Part shown: piece after piece, positions 1 through 11,595 of the stretch
Numbering within the stretch: position 1 is the stretch's first letter
Layout: each line of letters begins with the position of its first letter
Assembly: GCA_031472005.1 (NCBI GenBank)
Contig: PZJY01000011.1
Location: forward strand, 1,426,001 to 1,490,000
Length of the DNA: 64,000 nucleotides
DNA from: Tetracladium setigerum
Taxonomy: Eukaryota > Ascomycota > Leotiomycetes > Helotiales
Direction of reading: 5' to 3'
Position numbers and translations under genes: made by a program
Notes under the pieces: generated by a model
Database searches by the model: none
Told to the model about the DNA's origin: nothing
What the model saw: the letters and a program-made list of their open reading frames with translations, nothing else

Positions 1-1004
1 GTAGATGATCATCTTCCACTCCGTCTTCAACATAGAACCAGTCTCGCGTCTGAACGCAGCGAACGAAACACCCTGGTGAGCGTTATTCTTCTTAGCCTCC
101 AAGAACTGCTTGCTCTCGGGGAACAGAAGACGAGCGAGACCGACAGCGATGGAGAAACCGGCTGCGATCCAGAAGACGGTCTTCCAGGTCTCGGTGGCAC
201 CACCGACTCCGAGGTTGGCACAGGCGGCGAGGACGTATCCGAATGAGTAACCTTGTTGAAGGATACCGGACATCAAACCACGGGCGTTGACGGGGCAGTG
301 TTCGAGTGCCATGGCGATGGCGTTACCGTAGACTCCTCCCATGAAGAGACCGAAGAGGGAGCGAACAGCGAGGAACTGTTGGAAGGTCTTGGAGTAGATG
401 GTGGCGATTTGGAGGAGACCCACTGTGTAGGTGTTAGTTGCTGGATAATAATGATGAGAGGGGTTAGGAAGAGTTGACGTACAGATGATCATGTTGAGAA
501 CCATGGGGTACTTTCGTCCGTAGCGATCTCCTGCGAGACCGAAGAATGCAGCGCCAACGGAACGGAGGAGGAGAGTGAGTGTGATGGCGGTGGTGATGGC
601 GGTGTTGGAGGTCTTGTAGTATGCTGCAAGCTTGACGGTTTGGATGGAGAGGGCGTGGAAATCGAATGCATCTGCTGTCCAAGCGAGGAAACCACAGATG
701 AAGAATAGCCACTGTTGTTGATTGTTAGTTTAGTATTATTATTTCATCATGATGGATAAGAAGATTGTTAGAATGCAAACGGAGGAAAGATAGTACTTAC
801 ATCGCGACCACCCAATTGAGCCATCAAACTAATGGGGTTCTGGAGAGGAGCTGGGTCCTCCCAGAATACGTTGTTCTCGCCAGTCTCATAGTTGGTGACG
901 ACTCTTCGCTGTTTCCAGATGAAGAGATCTTTGATTCCTTGTTTGGCACTGGGAAGGATACCTTTGGCAATAGGATCGGCCGGCTCGCCTGAGATGACAC
1001 CCAT
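1..1004 (-). CDS. JEN1: JEN1-like monocarboxylate/proton symporter (MFS), 3' part outside the window
   Basis: Plasma-membrane permease of the JEN family, which in yeasts takes up lactate, pyruvate and dicarboxylates with protons. Visible exons are 801-1004, 483-711 and 1-422; both introns have GTAAGT or GTACGT donors and keep the frame. The N-terminal tail (about 68 residues, with FWEDPAPL and a conserved Gln-Asn-Pro stretch) is followed by the first transmembrane helices. These include WTADAFDFHALSIQ, a sugar-porter-like GDRYGRKYPMV loop between helices 2 and 3, and RSLFGLFMGGVYGNAIAMA. The start at 1004 is the first in-frame ATG of the conserved tail. The substrate-defining JEN motif in helix 7 would lie beyond the left edge and cannot be checked. 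The family call is firm; the exact acid transported is not known. Confidence 0.9.
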
Positions 1005-4000
1005 GATGATGGAAGGATAGATGATAACGCGTTCGCGGAACGTGTGTATATGATGAGTCTGTCGAAGTAGGGCGAAGAGGAAGAAGACCTGCTCAATTCG
1101 AATCTTTTCCTTGACTGTTCAACACAACTGCTTGGAACTACTTTCTTCTTCTTCTTCTTCTTTTCGACGGGGGCTTGATGATGCTTTTATATTCTTTGAT
1201 CTGCACTCTCTTTTCTCTCTCCCACCCCTCACACCCCGTCCTCCCCCTCCCTGGTCTCCCTCCCTCCCTCCCCTAGTCTCTATTGCGACCATCAGCTCCG
1301 ATCTGGGCAAGTGAAGTGTAAGTGATGGAACACATATCTTGTGCATGGTCCGTCTCACGAGTGGATTTGCAAACATCGGTGCCGCCCTTGTAGTGAGTGC
1401 CCTGCAACTTCTCTGACTCGGAGCCAATCCTGTTATGGGGATATATCTTGGGACTGATGTCCGACGCCCCCCTCTCGAACGCTTTTTGTGTTTCCTGCTG
1501 CAAACGCCGCTGACCAGCTGGTGCCGGCTTGTCCCAGTCTTGTGCAGTGCTTCTGTGCGCCATCAGAAATGCTTCAGTGCCCTTGATTAGCTGAGGGCCC
1601 TCTGCCGAGACCAGGTACCCCGCAGTTGGCTTGGCTTTTGTTGACATTGCGGACGGTCTCGCTTGGCGTATGTAACCTCCCTCGTCGCCTCTTCGGCAGG
1701 GTGGTTGATTAATGGACATAATGGTGTGTGGATGATTCATGGCTGCTTAGAAAACAATGCTGGTGGTTACTTCATTGTTTTGGGAGTAGATAGAACTAAC
1801 TCCTTCCTCCTACAATAACGCTGATCATCACGCTTGCTCGACAGACCAACGTTGGATCAAAGCTATGATCAGGTGGTGTTCTTCGACGGAGTAAACAGTC
1901 CCCCAAAGGAATGAATAATGAATGGTCTGTCTGGCGGGTCAAGATAAAACAAGAAATCATGGGAACTAGAAATCTATCTTCTAGCTCTTCCAAGCAGATA
2001 ACACAGACGCCAAACATCCCATATCGCAGCCGTTTTAAGGAAACCGCGCTACTACTACTGTACTGGTGCTGCGCTGCTACTACTCAAGCACGCACTTCTT
2101 CTACAAACCGAAGTATATCCGCCTGTTCATTGGCCCTCTACTCCACCCATAACCCTGCCTTTCTCCAAACACTGTCCCCCAAACGAAAACCAACAGGAAA
2201 CAAAAAAAAGGGAAAATGCAGCACCAGGCAGCAAGCAAAAGAGAAGGGGGAAAAAAACGAACCATACGAGCATACCCCAACCCCACACCCTGGAGGATCG
2301 TCGTCCCTTTCTTTCTCCAAGCAGCAACGACGAAAAGTGGCCGATTCTGCCCACGATTTCTCCCGAAAAGACGGGGAAAGAAGGGGAAAAAGAAGGGGAA
2401 AAGTTGGGGGAGAGTAGTCAGATTTTGGGGTCGGTTGGGATCGCCGGCATCACCCTTTCATCCTTGATCTCTGCGACGCTACAGCACGAATATGAAGTAT
2501 ATCTTCGTACGATACATGATTGCCAATTCCAACAGGGCTCGAAATAGGTTGGCTTGCATGTCAGAAATGGCACGATCCTGCAAGGGTTTCACAACATTCA
2601 ACGGGATGAAAGCCGAGACTTCTTGTTTTTCCTTGGTCCTGCTGGCCCTTTTTCTCTTGGTCTCTTTTCCTTGGTCTCTTCACTTTTTTCTCTTGGTCTC
2701 TTGGTCTTTTGGTCTGAATGACTCCGTACCTTTTTCTGTGCCTCCTGCAAAAGTGGAAGGAGAAGAAACGTGGGTGGGTGGGCAACACACGAGGCAGGTA
2801 GACCAGGTCCTAGACTGACTCCTAGTGTTGAAAAGTGTGAAAAAAGGCACGCACGCCGTTTCATCGCAGCGCACAAGAAACAGAAGCACAAACAAGCTTT
2901 GCTGTACGCGTCCCGTGTCGAGAGATAAGGATTTCTATCATCCTGTCAGTTCCGCACACAAGCTCTACAGTAGTAGTAGTCGTGCTTCCCAAGTAGTTCC
3001 TCATTCAATTGTGCCTTACCAGCAAACAAACCACGGACTGACTCGAGACTAACAAAGACGAGAGAAGCGGTGAGGAGGAGGAAACAAGGTGGTACCCTAC
3101 AGTATCTCTCTATCTCTCTTCCCTTGGCTTTCACAACTACCTTACACAATCATTGAGGACCCTTATATAATTATGGGTATTTCGCGATACCAAGAGATGC
3201 AAAGATGCAAAGGATGAGGAAAATGGGATCATTTGAAGCAGCGTGAAGGACTTGGCTGCGCCTGGGCATGCAAGAGATTTCGGCCCTTTCAGCCTGAAAG
3301 AGGCAAGAAAGACAAGAAGAGCGTCAAGACGGGTGGAGAAGCTTGTTCGAATGCCAAGAGAACCAAGGACTTGGCGGGCACGTTGCGGCAATTTGACCGT
3401 GGGAAACCCACCATTGCACTCACTGCACAGTCCACAGTGTCTGCACAAACGATGAGAGAGAGAGATCTGAGAGGATTAAGAGCGGCTTGATATACCGAAA
3501 TTTGTACATGGCTGGTACGTGATCGGCGGTTAATCAGGTAGATGGTAAAACTTCAAGTATCTTGGTAGAGAGAGTCAGTGCGATTATTTTACCTTGGAAG
3601 GAGAATAATGATAGTGAATTTTCCTTGATTCGTACAGCATGTCCTACCTACTATGGTTCCTATCAGAAGAATAATTTGCGTCCACTCCAAGTACACACGA
3701 GTATATCTTGGCAGGCACGAACGACTGTGGATATCAAAATCAAACACCCTTCTCTGCTTGGAAATAGAGGGGTCCAAATCAAATCAAATCACTTCCCTAG
3801 GAGTGGACCAGACCAATCTGTGAATTCCCCGAGTACCCAGAATAAATGGCGAAAACCCTCCCACCCCCAACAAAAGGAGCGTCTGGAACAATGGAGGAGG
3901 ACACTTTGTTTCAATAGATGACACGACTGGACGTTCGTAATACGTTTTATGAAGGTTTTCCTTTCCTTTGCCGTTGTGGTAAGGATCTGTCTGGGTAAGG

Positions 4001-5349
4001 TCCCTGGGTAAGGACCAGGCTGGGTGGTGGCAAGGACAGGAAGGGGACCGTGAGAGCGAGCGAGAAAAATAATAATAGGGTCTTTTCACTAAGCTCGCTC
4101 ACACACAGATGCCTGGGGGGCGGGGGGACTAACGAGGAACTGTACATGGATTGTGGAGACTGGAGAGATTCATGGGTAGTAAGTAGTTCGATATTGAATA
4201 CAGGGAGGGGCGAAAAATAAATTATGGAGGTACCACTGTACTGTACTGTAGCAAGGAAGTTGGAACGGGGGAGATATCAGATTAGGTTGGTTGGAGGTTG
4301 GAACTTGGAACTGCTTGGGGTCTGGAATCTATTTGGATCGGAGGAGGATCGGCGGAGAGACTACTCGAGTAGTAGAGTCTAGCTAGAGAGTACGGTTGGT
4401 AAGTAAGTAGTAGATGCTGAGTGTGAGTCAGGATGGAGTGAATAATCAAAACTGAATAAGTAAGGAGGCTCTAAGAACAGGCATGTAGACGCCGAAAAAG
4501 GGTTTCCACAAGATTAAAAACATTCACCTCGGTCAGAGAACTCCCATCCTGGAAAACAAATGGACTGGCTCGACTACTCTTGTACGGGTCCCAAAGTTAA
4601 CACGATGAATCATGCAGACGTGTTATGCAATATTGTTTTTAAAAATATAGGGAGGCTGGGAGGATATTGATAGATAACATGTTCAATCAGTACGCTATGC
4701 TGACTGACTAGGTAAGGTAAGGTAGGTAAGGTAGCTAGGTACTAGGTATGTATGTCGATCCTCTAAATTGTTTTGCATAGTGCATATTGAACAGAGGCGG
4801 AATATCACAAAGTCATTTGTCAGCGAGTCACTTGAGTACCAAGATTCATTGTACAGCTCTAGTTCAGAGAGCTTACACCGAATATCCTTATCACTATCTC
4901 TTCCTCCCTCTCCGGAGAACAATTCCTGAGCGACAGGATATTAAACCCCCACGAATACGATCGGAACTCTTTTAGATTGATAGACAGAATTTGGGGGCTT
5001 CTTATTTGACCTTACCATGCTCTCATATCACCATATCACCATACCACACACAAACCCAAGAGTGAATTCCAAAATAATGCACTCAATTTGAAATTGTAAA
5101 CGCTAATAATCCCGAAGGGAAACAACCTTTCTCCGAATCTCCTGGGAAGGGGAAAAAAGGACGATACGCCAGCTAATGCAAGGAAGGACACACCTTCTAG
5201 ACGCCACGCTCCATTCATTCATCCAGTCCAGGGTTGCTTGCCCCTGTGCCCATCTCGCCCAAAAAAACTCCTGCAAAGGACCAGATCTAAATTATAACAC
5301 GTGCCGAGCTTAAATACAAACCTTCCCTTCCCGTGTTGAGTAAAAAGGC
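1005..5349. other. 4.3-kb gene-free stretch between JEN1-like and PNS1 genes
   Basis: I see no convincing gene here. It holds the upstream region of the JEN1-like gene, with pyrimidine- and purine-rich runs at 1140-1275 and 2160-2420. There are short direct repeats at 2633-2714 (TTGGTC), 4237-4250 (ACTGT units) and 4711-4755 (GGTAA units). Open frames up to 168 codons exist but look low-complexity and match nothing I know. The length suggests a long regulatory region or an unrecognised non-coding transcript. Confidence 0.5.
2633..2714. repeat. Short TTGGTC-type direct repeats
   Basis: Six copies of TTGGTC, mostly followed by TCTT, occur within about 80 bp in a T-rich stretch. This looks like simple-sequence slippage or a cluster of factor sites in the long JEN1-side intergenic region. 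No function can be read from it. Confidence 0.5.
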
Positions 5350-7662
5350 TCACGGGTAGTCCATCTCCCGTCCTCCATCTGCAAAGAGTAATTTAGCTTC
5401 CAGGCAGTAAGCGCCTCCGCCCGCCATGCCGCGCTCGCTTCCCCAGCAAACCACGCTCGCATCAACGATTCCACTGAGCACGCCCTCCATTGACCCCAAC
5501 ACTCCCCAGCCGATAAATCCCGCAACGAGACCAACGACATATGCATATGCGCTGCCTCTGATTCCTGCTCCTTCCGGCATCGAAATGGCGAGTTGTCGTG
5601 CAGTTGCGACCCATCCGCCGAAGCCAAGAGCCATCGCCATTACCAAGCGGATTGCGTGGAGAAGCAATTTGGCAAGGCGATAGGGAAGAAGCGGACCACC
5701 TGCTTGGCGATTGCGGGCGTTAAAGGACCGAGGCGTTAAGGTGGTTGTTGGTCTGTCTAAGGTGATGAAGTCCATCTGACTGAGGCCTCGCGCAGCTGGG
5801 TGGAGAGATTGCGAATGAATCGCTGCGTAGGTGAGAGTCAGGGGATTCGTGAGCGCTGCGATAGGTGTTGGAACAAAGGAATACGCAAATAGCGAGATCA
5901 CGCTTGTGACGCGATTTGGAAGCACCAAGAGGGGAACTCGGATTACAAGTGCAATCAGGGTTGATAGACTGATTGTGCCAAAGAGGGTGGTAGTCGAATG
6001 TCCTAATGCTGCGGTGACGATCTCTCTCGAGGTTGGAGAAGGAACAGCATTTCGGTGGAAGTACCACTGCGAAACAGTCGCCGCTGTTGTAGCTCTCTGA
6101 ACACCGCTGATCACTGACAACGTCCAGATGTACATCAGAACGAAGTAGACTGCCAACCACCAGCTCGTTGAGTCGATAATGAACTTCGTAAGCGAGCTCG
6201 ACAAATGGCCTCCGAGGAATACTCGAGTGAACATCCCCAACCACATCCAAGTCCAGACGACTACCGTTACCAACGTCCCAAATCCCAATGCAAGAAGACC
6301 TGGGTTCGCAGAGAGGATCCTAGCCGCGAATTCCAGGATCCCAACTGCCTTGCCCAAAGCATGCCTTCCCTTGATCAATGTGTACGTCCAAAGAACGGCG
6401 AGAATACCTGGGATGAACGAGAGCCATCTCATTGCCTTGTCTTGTAGACTCATACCGCCCGCCGAGCCTTTGTAACTGGAGACAAAGGGGTAGATGGAGA
6501 AGGAGAACAAAATTACCGGTACCGCGATCACAATCAAGTTGACCAAAACCCGGACATAGTTTCGGAGGAGAGCTAACCAGACCAGAGCCACAATAATAGA
6601 TACCACTGTATCAACAGCAAATATGTGTATCGATTTCCGTAGCGTATTGTAGATTGTGTCTCCGAGACGTCCAGGATTTGATGTGTGGAGGAATACTAGG
6701 AAGAAAGTTGCAAATAATCCTCCTAGGCATATTAGGAATATTGACCCCCAAAACGGATCATGGAGTGGTGCCTCTCCTAATGTTGTTGCAATTGTAGCCG
6801 GCACCGTTTCCACTGAGCTTGGTCTACGTATACTGTTCCCTCGATCTCGGTTCCTGTCTGTTGGTAGTCTTACCGCTCCTTTTTGCGGGCCGGATCGAAA
6901 CTGTTGGAAAGCTGGAGGACTATCGGACGCTTCGAAAGCCAAATCTTCTGGCGGTTCATCGTCCTCGATTGTTGATTCTAATCCAATATCCTCCATCCTT
7001 CCCTTTCCTTTACTACTCGCATCGCTGCTTCGTCGTCGACTTTCGTCCCGAACGTCCTCTCCTTCTTCCTCCAGAGTATCTACCTTTCCGCCCCTTCCTC
7101 TAGTGCTTTGCCTTCCTCCATTCCAACTGCTCTTAATCCCTCTGCCTCGCCCTCGCTCCTCGGCTGCTGTCTCATCTTCGTTCTTGCTCTCTTCCATGGA
7201 AGCATGACTGTCGTCGCGATCCGTCTCGGTGCTCTCTTCCAGACGACTTGGGGCAAAGACCCTCCTCGATCGTTGCAGAGCAAAGAAATCTGCCGTTTCT
7301 CTTTCCCGTTCCTCCTCGTCATCCTCCTCCCGGAAGTCATCTAGAGCGCTGTGGAATAAAGGCGCATCGGGGGCGGCAGAGTATCGGGAGGCAAAGTTGA
7401 AATTCGAGAGATGTGAAGCGGTCTGGTATGGGTTCCCTCGCTGGGGATATCCTCTCGAAGGAGCTCGCAGGGCCTGGCTTGATCTGCGGTATCTGTCGTG
7501 AGGATTCTGGGTGGGCGTCTCCGAGCCTTCAGGTTGACCAAAGTTGGATATCCTTGATTGTGACTGTGCAAGGAAACGCGAGGCATCTATAGAGGTGAAG
7601 CTTAGCCGCCATGTCTGTAGTAGGAGATTTCTTCAGCAGTCAGACTTACATTCAGAAAACAT
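5350..7662 (-). CDS. PNS1: PNS1 / choline transporter-like (CTL/SLC44) family membrane protein
   Basis: Two exons: a 13-nt first exon 7650-7662 (Met-Phe-Ser-Glu plus one base), a 63-nt intron with GTAAGT donor, and exon 5350-7586, giving about 749 residues. The first 265 residues are hydrophilic and rich in Arg, Glu and Ser, as expected for the cytosolic tail. From about residue 275 there are some ten to twelve hydrophobic helices. The C-terminal half carries the CTL-family core with VQRATTAATVSQWYF and the GSMEGVLSGIVDASVVCW stretch. Animal members move choline or related amines, but yeast Pns1 has no proven choline transport, so the substrate is open. The upstream 134 codons continue the frame without a stop and join cleanly to the short first exon, which is why I reject the internal ATG at 7197. 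Confidence 0.9.
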
Positions 7663-8540
7663 CGTTACAGATCCGCAGCGTCGCTGCTATCAACAGAGTA
7701 GAAGCTCACGTCGGGATCTTAATAATACGATAACGGTTTGATCGATGGCAGAGGCGTGTTGTGCTCCCTAGGTGAGACGATGTCTTTGATTTTGGTAACG
7801 CAATAATATCAGCACCTTACTATCGTCTCAAACGGTGGATGGAGGTTGAATAACAATCAGCAATCAGGCCGCATGTGGTGCCTTTGATCGAAGAGCTCAA
7901 ATGAATCACACCGGCCGGCAATCAGCCTTCATCGCTCAGCACAAGGCGGCAGAAACCCGTAGGTCACAGCGCAAATGCCAACCCAGAATGACCGGGGGCA
8001 AGTCAACCTGATTCACCTCACCGCCTGATTTCGAGATTGATAATCGAGAAGATGGAGAGGCCGGAGAGAAGTTGGACGTTGAAAATTGAGAATATATACC
8101 ACGGTAATGATTCCTCATGGAATGTGGCAATCAATAGGTGGGAAGGTACCTTCAGGTAAAGCTCTCCTCTTCTCTCCATTGTTTGTGCATTTCCTCCTCC
8201 CGTTCACATGACGGAGTCGACGCAATGCCAAGCCAGTCATTCAAACTCTCAGGACCAAGAGATTCCCCAACTTTGACGAAGCTGGTCCTTCTGGAAGCTT
8301 TAACGTCATGTACATACACACTCCCTCGAACCGGTCACAACTCCGGTGAAATCATCTCGAACTCCACGGCGACTCTTTAATTCAACTGTCCCAAGCTTCC
8401 TAACTAAAGTTGTCTATCACCACCGTGATAGAAGTCGCCATCAATTGCCAGCTATTCTGAGCTCGCGTGTCCAAACCACTTCGACAGACGCCGCCGTCAA
8501 TTGCCACCACAAGCTCGCGTGCCCTACCGCGAGATCCCAA
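7663..8540. other. Divergent promoter region between PNS1 and the Rab gene
   Basis: This 0.88-kb interval separates two head-to-head genes. The Rab reading frame stays open upstream to 8346, but the conserved protein begins at 8541, so this part is taken as leader. No TATA box or known operator is obvious. Confidence 0.5.
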
Positions 8541-9314
8541 ATGTCGTCGCCGTCATGGGACTACATCGCCAAACTCGTTTGCATAGGGGATAGCGGAACA
8601 GGCAAATCCTCCCTCACCATCCGCCTCTGCGAAGGCCGTTTCACACCCTACCACGATGTCACCATCGGCGTTGAGTTTGGCTCTCGAATAGTCCCCGTCG
8701 GGCCTCCAAATACACAAACTGCGAAACCAAAGCCCAGTCTGTCGCGCGACCCGTCGCTCGCAGACATATCCGAGGGCTTGCCCGAACCACGGCGCGCAGA
8801 GGAAAAGGTCGTGCAGAAGCACATGAAGCTCTCCCTCTGGGATACTGCTGGACAAGAAACCTATAAATCGGTCACGCGAAGTTATTTTAGAGGCGCCTCT
8901 GGTGCGCTGCTTGTATTTGATATCTCGAGGCGCGCAACGTTCAATCATGTTTTGGATTGGTTAAATGATCTGAGGCAGATTGCCGAGCCGGACATTGTGG
9001 TTATCTTGGTTGGCAACAAGTCTGATCTGGCTACTGGCGAAGAAAACAAGAGAGAGGTCACGAAGGAAGAGGCCGAGGAATGGGCGACGAAGAATGGGGT
9101 TCTGGAATATGTCGAGACGAGTGCCAAGAGCGGCGAAGGCGTTGAACTTGCATTTTGCAGAGTCGCGGAAAGGATTTATATGAATATTGAGGCTGGGAAG
9201 TACGATTTGAACGATAGAAGGTCCGGTGTCAAAGGGCCCAACTACAGAAATCAGCAACGTGGTGTGAAATTGGGAGCTCCAGCGAAGGCGAATGGCTGGG
9301 GAGGATGTTGTTGA
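8541..9314 (+). CDS. Rab4/Ypt4-like small GTPase with an unusual insert
   Basis: Single-exon gene for a 257-residue Rab GTPase that acts in endosomal or secretory membrane traffic. All nucleotide-binding motifs are present: GDSGTGKS (P-loop, residues 16-23), TIGVEFGSR after switch I (typical of the Rab2/4/14 group), WDTAGQE (100-106), NKSD and ETSAKS. The C-terminus ends in Gly-Gly-Cys-Cys, the double geranylgeranylation signal. Between switch I and switch II there is an insert of about 40 residues (roughly 52-92), rich in Pro, Ser and charged residues. It has no consensus intron borders and stays open, so it appears translated. I assign Rab4/Ypt4 rather than Rab2 with moderate certainty. The start was chosen from the normal Rab N-terminus. 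Confidence 0.9.
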   Translation: MSSPSWDYIAKLVCIGDSGTGKSSLTIRLCEGRFTPYHDVTIGVEFGSRIVPVGPPNTQTAKPKPSLSRDPSLADISEGLPEPRRAEEKVVQKHMKLSLWDTAGQETYKSVTRSYFRGASGALLVFDISRRATFNHVLDWLNDLRQIAEPDIVVILVGNKSDLATGEENKREVTKEEAEEWATKNGVLEYVETSAKSGEGVELAFCRVAERIYMNIEAGKYDLNDRRSGVKGPNYRNQQRGVKLGAPAKANGWGGCC

Positions 9315-10039
9315 TAATAATATTAAGGGCTGGCTTCCACCTTTAACGGGAGGCTGCCTGTATAGTACATATCGTTGGCATTACTGGCGTTACAGATACC
9401 ATTTGGTTTTAGAAATGCGAGCGGATTTCGAAACGCGCCACTCTTCTAGGGACAAGCCCAAAGTTGGACTGTTATATCATCATGCCTTTTTCTTTTCCAA
9501 AAGATGAGCTCGTTAAATCCGTTTGTACGATATGTTATATCACAAATTGTTACCAAGAGTGAACGCGAAGCTGCGAACACCATGAGGCAATGAGTGCCAC
9601 TTTGAAGTCTGGCTGTGTAGGTACCTAGTTGTCCATTTACTTAATAGAGACCTCCGGTAGCTTGAATCCATACCAGGCAGTACACGAGGACATATGATGG
9701 ATATAACGTATCTCGGTTACGTCCGTATTATTACTCCTAGATCTCTCTCATTATTATTGAACATGCGACTTGAATTGCCACACCAGCGATGAATCTCCAA
9801 GCATTCTTCACCTTATTCATGCTCTTGTCCTGTGGCGCAGTTGTGCGTGGCTGTTCTGGAAACTTAGGAACTCGGAATAACGGCAATCGCCCCCCTCCTT
9901 TGTGTGCGTCATCTCCCTCCATAAAGCTCTAGACGTCCAACCTTCACACACCTTCTCTCAATTCCATCCTCTCTGAATCTTCTCCCACTAAACTCCACAA
10001 TCATATCCCAAGCACATCTCGATCCTCAAACAAGCAAAA
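9315..10039. other. Intergenic region between Rab and WW-domain genes
   Basis: It holds the 3' end of the Rab transcript and the C/T-rich leader (about 9890-10030) of the WW-domain gene. I see no gene. Confidence 0.5.
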
Positions 10040-11112
10040 ATGAGTGACTTTGCAGCTCCAGCTGGCCCTCCCCACCCAAGGTACCGGAGGGCTGGAAAGT
10101 CCAATGGAACGACCAGTATTCAGAATGGTAAGTACCTTCACCCCTCCACCACGACTTGGCGCATCACAGATGCATTCACATCCCACTTTCCCCATCATAT
10201 CATGTACGACGAAGAAGTAACAGGCAACTAACAACGCAATCACCCACAGGTTCTATGTAAACATTTACACAAAGAAATCCCAATGGGACAAACCGACCGA
10301 ACCAGTATATCCTCCAAAGGATGAAGCACCCAGCGGCGCACCACCAGGCTATGCGCCCAATGGTGGGAGCAGCGTGGGAGGCGTGGGCTTGACCAATACC
10401 ACCGCGGGTCAAACCGATCAGAAACCCAATCCATACGACCCAAAGCCCAATAGTAATAATGTTGAATCCGACGAAGAGCTGGCTCGTCGTCTACAAGCCG
10501 AGGAAGATGCGCGCAGTCAGGGAACTCGCAGCGCTCAACAGGATTACATGAATACCCCAATGACCTATCCAAATTCAGGGTCTTCGCCTTACCCGCAACA
10601 GCAACAGGGGGGCAGTATCCCCCTCAACCAAATTATGCGCAACAGGGACAGCAAAGTTACCCGGAGCAATTACCGCCTAGAGAACAGAAGAAAAGCGGAG
10701 GGTTCTTGGGGAAGTTGTTGGCCAAGGCGAGTGCAAGCGGAAAACCTCATGGGGAGGATATGGACAGCAGCAGCAGCAAGGGGGATATGGCCAACAAGGT
10801 TATCCTCAGCAGTATGGTGGTGGTGGGTATGGTCAGCAAGGGATGATGGGTGGTGGCTATGGACAACAAGGTCACGGATATGGACAGCCTATGATGGGCG
10901 GAGGTGGATATGGTAGACCGCAGAAGAAACCTGGTGGTGGTATGGGAATGGCAGGAGGTGCGGCGTTAGGTTTGGGTGGTGGTTTGATTGGTGGTGCAAT
11001 GTTGGCAAATGCCTTTGATGATGATAATGAGGATTATCGGGAGGGTTATCAAGATGCAATGCAAGACGACAATGATTTTGGAGGAGACGACGGTGGTGGT
11101 GGTGATGATTGA
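10040..11112 (+). CDS. WW-domain protein with Gly/Tyr/Gln-rich tail; three apparent -1 frameshifts
   Basis: Exon 1 is 10040-10127, intron 10128-10249 (GTAAGT donor, CTAAC branch site), exon 2 10250-11112. The exon junction lies inside a WW domain: VPEGWKVQWNDQYSEW on one side, FYVNIYTKKSQWDKP on the other, so both signature Trp and the Pro are present. A linker with the acidic ESDEELARRLQAEEDA helix follows, then a tail rich in GGYGQQ-like units, then a Gly-rich hydrophobic stretch and an acidic Asp/Gly end. WW domains bind proline-rich ligands; the rest is prion-like in composition. As given, the frame breaks three times, near 10070-10077 (C run), 10607-10612 (six G) and 10751-10754 (four G), each needing one added base. 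With those, the gene is 317 codons. I take these as assembly errors rather than decay. Confidence 0.75.
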
Positions 11113-11364
11113 GACGCTTGAATCTGGTTGAAGAGAGAAAAGAGGACTTGAATATTAGCGACTAATGAAATGGGAGAGACGAAGGGAGGGTTTTGTTTTT
11201 GTTTTTGGTACATTTTAACGCTCGCGCTGGTCTGGTGTGGATTTTGTCTCATAAAGCTATATATTATAGAAGAACATGTCAAGAGTGTTTCTGATTGTAT
11301 ACTGACTCTTCTCAAACACTCCTCTCACTTTCATACGGGACATCTACCATCCGCATCATCATTC

Positions 11365-11595
11365 TGTTGCACATCTACAAATTTGCCTTTTTTTCTCCCT
11401 TCTCAATCACTAGTCACAAGATTTAAAATCTCCAGCATCTGTTGCACATCTACAAAATTGCCTTTTCCCCCCTCCCCAATCATTCAATATAAAATCCATT
11501 ATCTGTTGCATATCTACAAAATTGCCTTTTCCCTCTTCCCCAATCATTCAATACAAAACCCATCATCTGTTGCACGTCTACAAAATTGCCTTTCC
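11365..11595 (+). repeat. Four tandem copies of a ~64-bp unit
   Basis: Units beginning at 11365, 11440, 11504 and 11568 share TGTTGCA, CTACAAAATTGCCTTT, a C/T-rich tract and CAATCATTCAATA, spaced 75, 64 and 64 bp. The last copy is partial. It is the least diverged block of the larger array. Confidence 0.85.

Noticed and set aside
1273..1740. 155-codon minus-strand ORF upstream of JEN1
   Set aside because: No family resemblance, no splice partner; probably chance in the leader/promoter region.
2101..2900. Overlapping Phe/Leu/Lys-rich ORFs on both strands
   Set aside because: They arise from purine/pyrimidine-rich simple sequence and the TTGGTC repeats.
10040..11112. Reading the WW-domain gene as a decaying pseudogene
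   Set aside because: All three breaks are one-base losses at C/G runs, codons elsewhere are intact, and the same pattern hits housekeeping genes in the window.
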